NCBI GenBank assembly: GCA_902175065.1
Contig: CABIIJ010000008.1
Location: forward strand, 1 to 57,337
Direction: 5' to 3'
Length of the DNA: 57,337 bases
From: an uncultured Comamonas sp.
GTDB lineage: Bacteria; Pseudomonadota; Gammaproteobacteria; Burkholderiales; Burkholderiaceae_C
The notes below the pieces were generated by a model. That model saw only the letters and a list, made by a program, of their open reading frames with translations. It ran no database searches and was not told the DNA's origin. The stretch's first letter is position 1. The number at the start of each line of letters is the position of its first letter. This document shows positions 29,092 to 36,155 of the stretch, one piece after another. The position numbers were made by a program, and so were the translations under genes.

Positions 29092-30858
29092 TCAGGCAGC
29101 CAGTTGCTGCAAAACATGGCCAAAGGCATCGACGGCCAGCTGCATGTCGTCGTTGGTGCTGGATTCCAGCGGGTTGTGGCTGATGCCGCTGTTCAGCCCG
29201 CGCACGAACAGCATGGCCTGCGGCAAGATCTTGTGCAGCTTCATCGCATCGTGGCCCGCGCCGCTGGGCAGGTGGAACACCGGCACGCCCAGGGCCTGGA
29301 CGGCGGCCTCCCAGCGCTGTTGCCACTCCGGGGCGCTGGGTGCGGCCGATTCCTGCATGGTCTGCTCGGTGCGGTATTGCAGGCCCCGGCGTTCGCAGAT
29401 TTCGGCCAGCCTGGCCAGGATGTCGTCCCGCAGCGCATCGCGCTGGGCGTTGCTGGGGGCGCGAATGTCCAGGCTGAAGTGGCACTGGCCTGGCACCACG
29501 TTGATGGAGCCGTTGGGCACCTGCAACATGCCGATGGTGGCCACGCTGTCGCCGTCCTGCGCGGCGCGTGTTTCCATGAACAGGGCCAGCTCGGCCACGC
29601 CCACGGCGGCATCGCGGCGGCGGTTCATCGGCGTGGTGCCGGCGTGGCTGGCCATGCCGGTGATGCTGCACTGGTAGCGCACGCTGGCGTTGATGGCCGT
29701 GACCACGCCCAGGGGCAGATCCAGTTCATTGAGCACCGGCCCTTGCTCGATATGCACTTCGATGAAGCCCAGGTAGTGCGCCGGGTTGCGCTGGAGTTTG
29801 GGGATGTCGTCGATGCACAGGCCCGCGTGCTGCATGGCGGCACGCATGGTGATGCCGTCGGCGTCCTGCTGGTCGAGCCAGTCGGGGTTGAAGTCCCCCG
29901 TCAGCGCCCCGGAACCCAGGAAGGTGGCCTTGTAGCGCTGGCCTTCCTCCTCGGCAAAGGCCACCACTTCGATACCGAAGGGCAGGCGCTTGCTTTGGCG
30001 GTGCAGCTCGCGCACGCACGCCATCGGCACGAAGATGCCCAGGCGGCCATCGTATTTGCCGCCGTTGCGCACGGTGTCGTAGTGGCTGCCGGTCAGCAGG
30101 TACTGCGCACCGGCGACCGCCGGGTGGTAGCGGCCCACGACGTTGCCCACGGCGTCGATCTCCACCTCGTCGAAGCCGATTTCGCGCATCCAGTGGCTGA
30201 TGCGCTGGGCGCAGGCGCGGTGCGCGTCGGTCAGGTAGGTGACGGTGAGCTGCCCCAGCTCGGCGTAGCCGGGATCGGTGTGCTGGGCCAGCTTTTCCTG
30301 CCAGTCCCAGACATCGTTGCCCAGGGTGGGCACGTAGCCGAACTTGTCGTTCAGGCGGATTTCCGCGATGCGGTGGATGTTGCGCAGCGCCTCGGCCCGC
30401 TCGAAGTCGGGATGGTTACGCAGGCGGCGCTCGAAGGTCGCCAGGATTTCTGCCTTGGGCAGGCCCAGGCCGCGCGGGCCGCGCACCGCCAGGATGAAGG
30501 GAAAGCCGAAGCGCTCCCCGTACTGGCGGTTCAGGTTCTGGATGTGCGCCAGCTCCTCGGGCGTGCATTGGGTCAGGCCCGCCTTGTTCTGCTCGTTGGT
30601 CGATTCTGCCGTCAGCGTATTCGTCTGCATGGCCTTGCCCGCCAGCTCCGGGTGGGCGCGGATCAGGTCGAGCTGCGCCTGCTCGCCCGCCTGGGCCAGC
30701 ACCTGCACCATCGCGTGCTTGATGTGCGCCAGGCTGGTGAAGGGGCGCTGGGCCAGGGCCTGCCCGGCAATCCAGGGGGAATGCTCGTACAGGCCGTCCA
30801 GCAGGGCGACGGCCTCTGCCGGGCTGGCGGCGTTCAGTTGTTCCAGGGTCAAAGCCAT
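29092..30858 (-). CDS. Bifunctional OHCU decarboxylase (UraD) - allantoate amidohydrolase (AllC) fusion
   Basis: A 588-residue fusion of two urate-pathway enzymes. Residues 1-170 are UraD, which decarboxylates OHCU to S-allantoin: LNAASPAEAVALLDGLYEHSPWIA, the catalytic HPELAGK region (His near 69), and RFGFPFILAVRG. From about 175 to the end it is the M20-type allantoate amidohydrolase: LTGSHYDTVRNGGKYDGRLG with metal ligands, AFAEEEGQRY, EVHIEQGPVLNE, ASHAGTTPMNRRRDA and LPSGAGHDAM. It lacks only the intermediate allantoinase, which is encoded by the gene just upstream in the operon. AAGGAG precedes the ATG. Confidence 0.94.
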   Translation of the reverse strand: MALTLEQLNAASPAEAVALLDGLYEHSPWIAGQALAQRPFTSLAHIKHAMVQVLAQAGEQAQLDLIRAHPELAGKAMQTNTLTAESTNEQNKAGLTQCTPEELAHIQNLNRQYGERFGFPFILAVRGPRGLGLPKAEILATFERRLRNHPDFERAEALRNIHRIAEIRLNDKFGYVPTLGNDVWDWQEKLAQHTDPGYAELGQLTVTYLTDAHRACAQRISHWMREIGFDEVEIDAVGNVVGRYHPAVAGAQYLLTGSHYDTVRNGGKYDGRLGIFVPMACVRELHRQSKRLPFGIEVVAFAEEEGQRYKATFLGSGALTGDFNPDWLDQQDADGITMRAAMQHAGLCIDDIPKLQRNPAHYLGFIEVHIEQGPVLNELDLPLGVVTAINASVRYQCSITGMASHAGTTPMNRRRDAAVGVAELALFMETRAAQDGDSVATIGMLQVPNGSINVVPGQCHFSLDIRAPSNAQRDALRDDILARLAEICERRGLQYRTEQTMQESAAPSAPEWQQRWEAAVQALGVPVFHLPSGAGHDAMKLHKILPQAMLFVRGLNSGISHNPLESSTNDDMQLAVDAFGHVLQQLAA

Positions 30859-30870
30859 GGTTGTCTCCTT

Positions 30871-30928
30871 GAAAAAGATGAGCTGCCAGCGCTTGTCGTA
30901 TAAGCGCTGGAGGGGTATTTGTTCTAAA
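30871..30928. repeat. Hairpin repeat between uraD-allC and puuE
   Basis: Perfect 9-bp stem CCAGCGCTT / AAGCGCTGG (30886-30894 and 30902-30910) with a 7-nt loop, flanked by GAGCTG on one side and a GGGGTATTT tail on the other. It is the short form of the window-wide repeat, located inside an operon. Confidence 0.7.
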
Positions 30929-30930
30929 AA

Positions 30931-31887
30931 TTATTGGGGCGCAGGAAAGCGCCGCGCCCAGTGGCGGGCCACGTCGATGCGGCGGGCCACCCACACCTTG
31001 TCGTGGCGCTGGATGTGGTCCAGAAAGCGTTGCAATGCCACGATGCGCCCCGGGCGGCCCAGCAGGCGGCAGTGCATGCCGATGCTCATCATCTTGGGGG
31101 CATTGGTGCCGTTTTCGTCGCCCTCGGCGTACAGGGCGTCGAACGTGTCCTTCATGTACTGGAAGAACGGGTCGGCGTGCGAATAGCCCTGCGGCAGTGC
31201 AAAGCGCATGTCGTTGCAGTCCAGCGTGTAGGGCACGATGAGCTGGTGGGCCTTGCTGCCGTCGGTCTTGCCCACCTGCATCCAGAACGGCAGGTCGTCG
31301 CCGTAGTAATCCGCGTCGTAGGCGAAGCGGCCCGCATCGGCCACCAGCCGGTGGGTGTTGGGGCTGTCGCGCCCGGTGTACCAGCCCAGGCCGTGGTCGC
31401 CGTCGTGGCCGTAGAGTTCTTCAAAAATTTCCAGGCACTGCTGCATGTGGGCGCGTTCCACGTCTTCGGGCAGGTTCTGGTAGTGGATCCATTTCAGGCC
31501 GTGGCAGGCCACCTCGTGGCCCAGCTCGGCAAAGGCCTGGGCCACCTCGCGGTGCTTTTGCAGGGCGGTGGCCACGCCGAAGACGGTGAGCGGCAGGCCG
31601 CGCTGCTCGAATTCGCGCAGGATGCGCCACACCCCGGCCCGCGAGCCGTATTCATAAATCCCGTCCATGCTCATGTGCCGCGCCGGGTAGGAGGCGGGGT
31701 TGAACAGCTCCGACAGAAACTGCTCGCTGCCCGCATCGCCGTGCAGCACGTGGTTCTCGCCCCCTTCCTCGTAGTTCAGCACGAACTGCACCGCCACCCG
31801 CGCCTGGCCGGGCCAGTGCGGGTGCGGTGGCGTGCGGCCATAGCCGATCAGGTCGCGGGGGTAGGGGGCGGTGGCGTCGTAGGTCAT
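30931..31887 (-). CDS. puuE: Allantoinase PuuE (polysaccharide-deacetylase-like)
   Basis: Cofactor-independent allantoinase that opens allantoin to allantoate. From the ATG at 31887 it has 318 residues. The start YPRDLIGYGRTPPHPHWPG is diagnostic, followed by NYEEGGENHVLHGD, SRAGVWRILREFEQRGLPLTVFGVATALQKH, EVACHGLKWIHYQN and GRPGRIVALQRFLDHI. The fold is NodB/polysaccharide deacetylase-like and not the amidohydrolase-type allantoinase AllB. It lies between gntR and uraD-allC on one strand. No clear Shine-Dalgarno precedes this ATG, and an upstream in-frame Met at 31908 is an alternative. Confidence 0.94.
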   Translation of the reverse strand: MTYDATAPYPRDLIGYGRTPPHPHWPGQARVAVQFVLNYEEGGENHVLHGDAGSEQFLSELFNPASYPARHMSMDGIYEYGSRAGVWRILREFEQRGLPLTVFGVATALQKHREVAQAFAELGHEVACHGLKWIHYQNLPEDVERAHMQQCLEIFEELYGHDGDHGLGWYTGRDSPNTHRLVADAGRFAYDADYYGDDLPFWMQVGKTDGSKAHQLIVPYTLDCNDMRFALPQGYSHADPFFQYMKDTFDALYAEGDENGTNAPKMMSIGMHCRLLGRPGRIVALQRFLDHIQRHDKVWVARRIDVARHWARRFPAPQ

Positions 31888-31926
31888 GGAGGGAGGACTT
31901 TTCAACAAAAAGGGCGCTGCTGCGGT

Positions 31927-32610
31927 CTACACCGTCGACAGCGCCATGGATAAATCATTGGAGGGCAGGGTGCGGTCGAACTCCAGCCCGGATTCGACGT
32001 TGGCCAGGTGCTCCTGCATCAGCCGCACGGCCAGCGCCTCGTCACGCCCGGCCAGCGCAGCGACGATGCCTTCGTGCTCCTCGTGCGAATGCGCGGCGGC
32101 GGTCGTGCTCTGGTACATCAGGGTGATCAGGGCGCAGCGCGAGATCAGGTCGCCCAGGATCTGTGCCAGCACGTCGTTGCCCATCAGGCGGGCCATGACG
32201 ACGTGAAAGTCGCCCAGCAACTCGGTGCGTTCGCCCACGTCCTGGCCTTCGATGGCGGCCTGCTCGGCCTGGATGTGCGCCCGCAGGGCGGTGATCTGCG
32301 CCGGGCTGCTCTGGCGGCAGAAGGCGCGGGTCATTTCGATTTCCAGCATCCGGCGCACGGCGAACACCTGCCGCGCCTCGGCCACCGAGGGCGTGGCCAC
32401 GAAGGCGCCCCGGGCCGGCTCCAGCGTCACCAGCCGGTTCTGCGACAACTGGAACAGCGCCTGGCGCACCAGCGTGCGCGAGACGCCGAAGTGGTCGGCC
32501 AGCTTCTGCTCGGCCAGCTTTGTGCCGGGCAGCAGGCGGTGTTCCACAATCGCCCGCGTCAGCGCGTCGGCAATCATGGTGGTGGAGGATATGGTTTCTA
32601 TGGATGTCAT
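31927..32610 (-). CDS. GntR family (FCD) transcriptional regulator, probable repressor of purine degradation
   Basis: A 227-residue regulator. Residues 8-70 form the winged helix ([39 protein letters not shown] followed by [16 protein letters not shown]). The rest is the all-helical FCD ligand domain with [12 protein letters not shown] and its metal-ligand-type His residues in [10 protein letters not shown]. It is the first gene of the gntR-puuE-uraD/allC-M20 unit and diverges from hiuH. The 84-nt shared gap contains TTGTATACACTTT, also found before the permease and puuD genes, so autoregulation and control of the whole island are likely. The natural effector is probably urate or a downstream intermediate; this is inferred. 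Confidence 0.9.
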   Translation of the reverse strand: MTSIETISSTTMIADALTRAIVEHRLLPGTKLAEQKLADHFGVSRTLVRQALFQLSQNRLVTLEPARGAFVATPSVAEARQVFAVRRMLEIEMTRAFCRQSSPAQITALRAHIQAEQAAIEGQDVGERTELLGDFHVVMARLMGNDVLAQILGDLISRCALITLMYQSTTAAAHSHEEHEGIVAALAGRDEALAVRLMQEHLANVESGLEFDRTLPSNDLSMALSTV

Positions 32611-32632
32611 GTTTTTTCCACTTCGACAAAAA

Positions 32633-32645
32633 TTGTATACACTTT
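32633..32645 (+). promoter_or_regulatory. Putative GntR operator between gntR and hiuH
   Basis: TTGTATACACTTT with the palindromic core TGTATACA at 32634-32641, 49 nt before the hiuH start and 22 nt from the gntR start. TATACA may double as a -10 hexamer for hiuH. Confidence 0.65.
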
Positions 32646-32694
32646 TGGTAAACAAGCCAGCGCAGAAGCGCTTTTCATTCCAAGGAGAAACCCT

Positions 32695-33045
32695 ATGGGC
32701 CTGAGTACCCACGTTCTGGACACGATGCACGGCTGCCCCGCAGCCGGTATGGCCGTTGAGCTGTACGCTACAAAAGGAGAGGGTGCGACACTGATCAAAA
32801 CCCTGCTGCTCAACAGCGACGGCCGCACCGACGCTCCCCTGTTCGACGACAACACGCTGCAGGCGGGAACGTACCGCCTGACGTTTGCCGTGGCCGATTA
32901 TTTCAAGGCCAAGGGCGTGGCGCTGCCGGAACCGAATTTTTTGGGCAAAGTCAGCCTGGACTTCGGCATTGCCCGCACCGACGAGCACTACCACGTGCCG
33001 CTGCTGGTCAGCCCCTGGAGCTATTCGACCTACCGGGGGTCTTGA
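32695..33045 (+). CDS. hiuH: 5-hydroxyisourate hydrolase (transthyretin-like)
   Basis: Hydrolyses 5-hydroxyisourate, the product of urate oxidation, to OHCU. At 116 residues it is the cytoplasmic form, without a signal peptide. Catalytic features are present: the N-terminal His in [14 protein letters not shown], an Arg in SDGRTDAP, the His in [18 protein letters not shown] and the C-terminal tetrapeptide YRGS. AAGGAG lies 7 nt before the ATG. It is transcribed divergently from gntR and is the partner of PuuD (before) and UraD (after) in the pathway. Confidence 0.97.
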   Translation: MGLSTHVLDTMHGCPAAGMAVELYATKGEGATLIKTLLLNSDGRTDAPLFDDNTLQAGTYRLTFAVADYFKAKGVALPEPNFLGKVSLDFGIARTDEHYHVPLLVSPWSYSTYRGS

Positions 33046-33062
33046 ATTCCAAGGATTGAATA

Positions 33063-33109
33063 AAAAAATAGCTGTAGCCGCTTTATTCAAAAGCATTTAC
33101 AGCTTTTTT
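33063..33109. repeat. Hairpin repeat downstream of hiuH
   Basis: AAAAAATAGCTGTA and TTTACAGCTTTTTT pair as outer arms, with inner GCTTT/AAAGC. The T-rich right end lets it act as a first terminator for hiuH. The arms match the AGCTG/AGCT pattern of the other copies. Confidence 0.6.
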
Positions 33110-33128
33110 ATCTTTGAAAACCTTGTGA

Positions 33129-33157
33129 AGAGAGCGCAAAAAGCTCTCTTTTTTTAT
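33129..33157 (+). terminator. Rho-independent terminator after hiuH
   Basis: AGAGAGC-gcaaaaa-GCTCTCT stem followed by a run of T. It abuts the 3' end of the convergent TonB-like gene and is largely symmetrical. Confidence 0.85.
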
Positions 33158-33628
33158 TTATTCGGAGCGCTGCCCCTCCGTCAGCGTATCGAGCTGGAAG
33201 CGCCCGGACTTGTCCCACAGCCAGACCTCGGTAAAGCGCAGGGCACCGCGCGAGCCTGCCGGAATCGGGAACGGCGCGGCGGCGCGGACGGTGCGCTCGA
33301 TCTCGCGCACCACCTCGGGCGCATGGGTGGGGGCACGCATCCAGTTCAGGCGCTGCACCTGGCCGCTGGCGGTCAGGCTCACCTCCAGCACCCCGACGGC
33401 GTACAGCATGGGCGGCAGCATTCCCGGATAAATGCGGCTGCTGTTGCGCTGGTAGATGTGTTCGGCAGCGGCCCGCCGCAATGGCAGCATGGGCGTGGCC
33501 GGCGCCGGACGGCGCACAATCGGCACCCCGCAGCCGGCGACCAGCGCGGTCAGGCCGCCAGCGGCCAGGGCCTGCAACATCCGGCGGCGTGCGGCACCGG
33601 GCAAGGAAGAAAAAACGTGGTTCTGCAT
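33158..33628 (-). CDS. TonB C-terminal-like lipoprotein, unknown role
   Basis: A 156-residue exported protein. After a basic start (GAARRRMLQALAAG) comes a hydrophobic segment ending in the lipobox LVAGC (Cys near residue 33), so it is probably a lipoprotein. The mature part resembles the TonB C-terminal/energy-transducer fold: YPGMLPPMLYAVGVLEVSLTASGQVQRLNWMRAPTHAPEVVREIERTVRAAAPFPIPAG. It lacks the transmembrane anchor and proline-rich arm of true TonB, so energy transduction is doubtful. It lies in the middle of the urate island on the opposite strand, between hiuH and puuD. I do not assign a function. Confidence 0.72.
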   Translation of the reverse strand: MQNHVFSSLPGAARRRMLQALAAGGLTALVAGCGVPIVRRPAPATPMLPLRRAAAEHIYQRNSSRIYPGMLPPMLYAVGVLEVSLTASGQVQRLNWMRAPTHAPEVVREIERTVRAAAPFPIPAGSRGALRFTEVWLWDKSGRFQLDTLTEGQRSE

Positions 33629-33758
33629 GGGGCCAAAGCCTACCGCGTTCGCTCCCTGGGGCGCGTTAAAAAACGTCAAACAGGCCTTTCCAAGGGCCAT
33701 CCCGGAGGGCTGCCATCGGGCAAACCCCGAGAGAAAAATTCCTTTTGGTGAACAAAAT

Positions 33759-33771
33759 TTGTATACACTTT
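33759..33771 (+). promoter_or_regulatory. Putative GntR operator upstream of puuD
   Basis: TTGTATACACTTT, identical over 13 bases to the sites before hiuH and the NCS2 permease gene, oriented toward puuD and 109 nt from its start. Confidence 0.65.
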
Positions 33772-33880
33772 ATTTCACCCTAGGTCGCAGCGGTGCCCTG
33801 GCCATCGGCCCAGGTGCGCGACCTGTTTGCTGCTCAGAGTGCCCGCGGTGGTGAGCAGAGACTTTCATCTTCACTTCATC

Positions 33881-35107
33881 ATGGAAGCTTATCTTTTGGA
33901 CTGGGCCAACCTGCTGCTGCGTTGGCTGCACGTGATCACGGCCATCGCCTGGGTCGGATCGTCGTTCTACTTCGTTTTCCTGGACAGCAGCCTGACGCCC
34001 CCCGAAGACCCGGAACTCAAACGCCAGGGCGTCTCCGGCGAGTTGTGGGCCTTGCACGGCGGCGGTTTCTATCACCCGGTCAAGTTCAACGTCTCGCCGC
34101 CGAAACTGCCAGAGCACCTGCACTGGTTCTTCTGGGAGAGCTATACCACCTGGCTCTCGGGCTTTGCCCTGCTGACCGTGTCGTACCTGTGGAATGCCAA
34201 TATCTACCTGGTCAATCCGGCCAACCCGCTGCTGTCCAGCGGCGGTGCCATCGGCGCGGCACTGGCCTTCCTGGTCGTGTTCTGGCTGCTGTACGACGCC
34301 ATCTGCCGCACCCTGGGGCAAAAGGAAAACGGGGACGCCATCGTCGGCGCCCTGGTGACCGTGCTGGTCTGCGTGGCCGCCTACCTGGCTTGCGCCATCT
34401 TCCCCGGCCAGGCCGCCTTCCTGCTGATGGGCGCGATGCTGGCCACCTCGATGAGCGCCAACGTGTTCTTCTGGATCATCCCGGGCCAGCGCAAAGTGGT
34501 GGCAGCCCTCAAGGCCGGCCAGCCCGTCGATCCCATCCACGGCAAGCGCGGCAAGCAGCGCAGCGTGCACAACACCTACTTCACCCTGCCGGTGCTGTTC
34601 GCCATGCTCTCCACCCATTACGGCTGGATGAACAACCATGCGCTGAACTGGCTGGTGCTGATCCTGATGATGTTTGCCGGTGCGGCCATCCGCCAGTTCT
34701 TCGTCATGCGCCATGGCTTCAAGCTGGGCCGCAACCCCCATCCCTGGAAATACGCCGCCGTCGGCATCGTCGTGCTGCTGGGCGTGCTGGTCTGGCTCAA
34801 GCCCGCCGCGTCGCAAGCCGCAGCCCAGGCCGGTGGCGCGGCTGCCGTGGCGGCCACTTATGACGATCTGCGCCCGGTCCTGGACCAGCACTGCGTGGTC
34901 TGCCACAACGGCAACGGCGTGGCGCAGAAAAACGTCAAGCTCGATCGCGTGGCGGACGTGCAGGCCCACGCCCAGCAGATCTACCAGCAGGTGGTGCAGC
35001 TGCGCAAGATGCCTTTCGGCAACCCGAGTGCCCTGAGCGACGCAGAGCGCGGCATCATCCAGCACTGGTTCGAGGCGGGCGCTGCCGTTCCGGCCAGCGG
35101 CGGCTGA
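33881..35107 (+). CDS. puuD: Membrane-bound urate hydroxylase PuuD with C-terminal cytochrome c domain
   Basis: Oxidises urate to 5-hydroxyisourate and passes electrons to the respiratory chain instead of making hydrogen peroxide. From the ATG at 33881 it has 408 residues. The membrane part (about 1-310) has around eight helices and conserved His residues, starting LLRWLHVITAIAWVGSSFYFVFLD, then GGGFYHPVKF, EHLHWFFWESYTTWLSG and SVHNTYFTLPVLFAMLSTHY. The periplasmic C-terminal domain carries one CxxCH haem motif, HCVVCHNGNG, and a distal Met (LRKMPFGN). No soluble uricase is present, so this is the entry enzyme for HiuH, UraD and PuuE. Confidence 0.95.
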   Translation: MEAYLLDWANLLLRWLHVITAIAWVGSSFYFVFLDSSLTPPEDPELKRQGVSGELWALHGGGFYHPVKFNVSPPKLPEHLHWFFWESYTTWLSGFALLTVSYLWNANIYLVNPANPLLSSGGAIGAALAFLVVFWLLYDAICRTLGQKENGDAIVGALVTVLVCVAAYLACAIFPGQAAFLLMGAMLATSMSANVFFWIIPGQRKVVAALKAGQPVDPIHGKRGKQRSVHNTYFTLPVLFAMLSTHYGWMNNHALNWLVLILMMFAGAAIRQFFVMRHGFKLGRNPHPWKYAAVGIVVLLGVLVWLKPAASQAAAQAGGAAAVAATYDDLRPVLDQHCVVCHNGNGVAQKNVKLDRVADVQAHAQQIYQQVVQLRKMPFGNPSALSDAERGIIQHWFEAGAAVPASGG

Positions 35108-35164
35108 AAAAACTGCCGATATTCGGCCAATGCTGCCAGGACATGCATTACAATCCGCCACTTC

Positions 35165-35241
35165 GCGGCTGTAGCTCAGCTGGATAGAGTACTTGGCTAC
35201 GAACCAAGGGGTCGTGGGTTCGATTCCTGCCAGCCGCACCA
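35165..35241 (+). tRNA. tRNA-Arg (anticodon ACG), CCA encoded
   Basis: A 77-nt cloverleaf with acceptor GCGGCTG/CAGCCGC, discriminator A and encoded CCA. The anticodon loop CTACGAA gives ACG, whose A34 is the classical TadA target. A TACAAT -10-like hexamer lies at 35149. Confidence 0.95.
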
Positions 35242-35247
35242 AACGCA

Positions 35248-35280
35248 AAGCCCTGGAGCATCATTGCTTCAGGGCTTTTT
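35248..35280 (+). terminator. Terminator after tRNA-Arg
   Basis: AAGCCCTG...CAGGGCTT stem, extended inward by GAGCA/TGCTT, followed by TTTTT, starting 7 nt after the tRNA. Confidence 0.85.
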
Positions 35281-35381
35281 GCTTTTGCGGCTCTGGAAAG
35301 AATGTTTCAAATGCTGGCAAAAACCGTCAATTTGCCGGCATTGGGCGGAAACCCTTGCTTTCGATCGAGTCGGGAAATTTT

Positions 35382-35395
35382 TTGATGTGGCTCAA
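35382..35395. promoter_or_regulatory. FNR/ANR-like box upstream of the Crp/Fnr gene
   Basis: TTGAT-gtgg-CTCAA matches the FNR consensus TTGAT-N4-ATCAA at nine of ten positions and lies 36 nt before the start codon. It suggests control by an oxygen-responsive FNR-family regulator or by the encoded protein itself. Confidence 0.55.
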
Positions 35396-35431
35396 ACCCA
35401 TACAAATAGTGGACTGGCATAGTCGGGCATT

Positions 35432-36070
35432 ATGTTGCATCTACCCCAGCACTTTGAACTTTTTTCCAAGACCGAGGTTCTTGGCGTCGGCCAGGTTTTG
35501 CGTCGGCGTGGCCAGTATCCCGATTCGGTGCTGTACCTGGACAGCGGCCGGGCCATGTTCGGCATTTGCGAGGACGGCCGGAGCAAGAAAATGCGCCACC
35601 AGTTCTCCCTGGTGGAAGGCCCGGTCTGGCTGGATGCGGCTTTTGCCCTGGCCGAAGAACCCTCGCCGATGGACATCGTCACCGACTCGCGCGTCTGGGT
35701 CAAGCGCGTTTCCCTGCAAGACTTCCACGACAGCCTTCATGCCCTGCCAGGCACTGCCCAGGCCCTGGTGCGGGACATGGCCCGGGGGTACTGCCAGCAG
35801 GCTGAAACGGCGGTCAGCCGCCTGTCGCAAGCGGCGGAAGCCCGTTTTGCCCAGTGGCTGCTGCGCCATGCCCAGGCGGTGGACAACGGCACCATGCGGG
35901 TGACCCTGAACCAGCGCAAGCGCTCCATTGCCGCCCAACTGGGCATTGCCCCGGAAACCTTCTCGCGTGTGCTGCGCCAGTTGCGTGAGCATGGCCTGAT
36001 CGCCGGCACCGGCAAAGTGCTCAACCTGCCGCAGCCCGGCGCCTTGCAGACCATGGCGGGGATCGCTTAG
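35432..36070 (+). CDS. Crp/Fnr family transcriptional regulator
   Basis: A 212-residue regulator with an N-terminal cyclic-nucleotide-like beta-barrel (about 15-105: VLRRRGQYPDSVLYLDSGRAMFGI), a dimerisation helix, and a C-terminal HTH_Crp (about 140-205: RFAQWLLRHAQ, NQRKRSIAAQLGIAPETFSRVLRQLREHGLI). It lacks the N-terminal Cys cluster of true FNR, so it is not an iron-sulfur oxygen sensor; the barrel is also somewhat degenerate around the cAMP-binding loop. The ligand is unknown. The FNR-like box ahead of it hints at anaerobic or nitrogen-oxide signalling. The ATG at 35432 gives the natural length. Confidence 0.87.
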   Translation: MLHLPQHFELFSKTEVLGVGQVLRRRGQYPDSVLYLDSGRAMFGICEDGRSKKMRHQFSLVEGPVWLDAAFALAEEPSPMDIVTDSRVWVKRVSLQDFHDSLHALPGTAQALVRDMARGYCQQAETAVSRLSQAAEARFAQWLLRHAQAVDNGTMRVTLNQRKRSIAAQLGIAPETFSRVLRQLREHGLIAGTGKVLNLPQPGALQTMAGIA

Positions 36071-36155
36071 TTGGCGTTGAGTTCGCGTTTTTCCTAGGCG
36101 CCTTCCAAGGGTTCCACCCCTGCAGTGCCACTGCCCCGCGTTTTTATAGTGGGGC

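Noticed and set aside
29104-30903. Plus-strand frame of 599 codons opposite uraD-allC
   Set aside because: Antisense to a complete bifunctional enzyme with every expected motif; the antisense translation is His/Ala/Val-rich without domains.
31927-33096. GntR regulator extended upstream to 389 residues
   Set aside because: The extra N-terminus is antisense to hiuH and crosses the shared operator. The Met at 32610 gives a normal GntR length.
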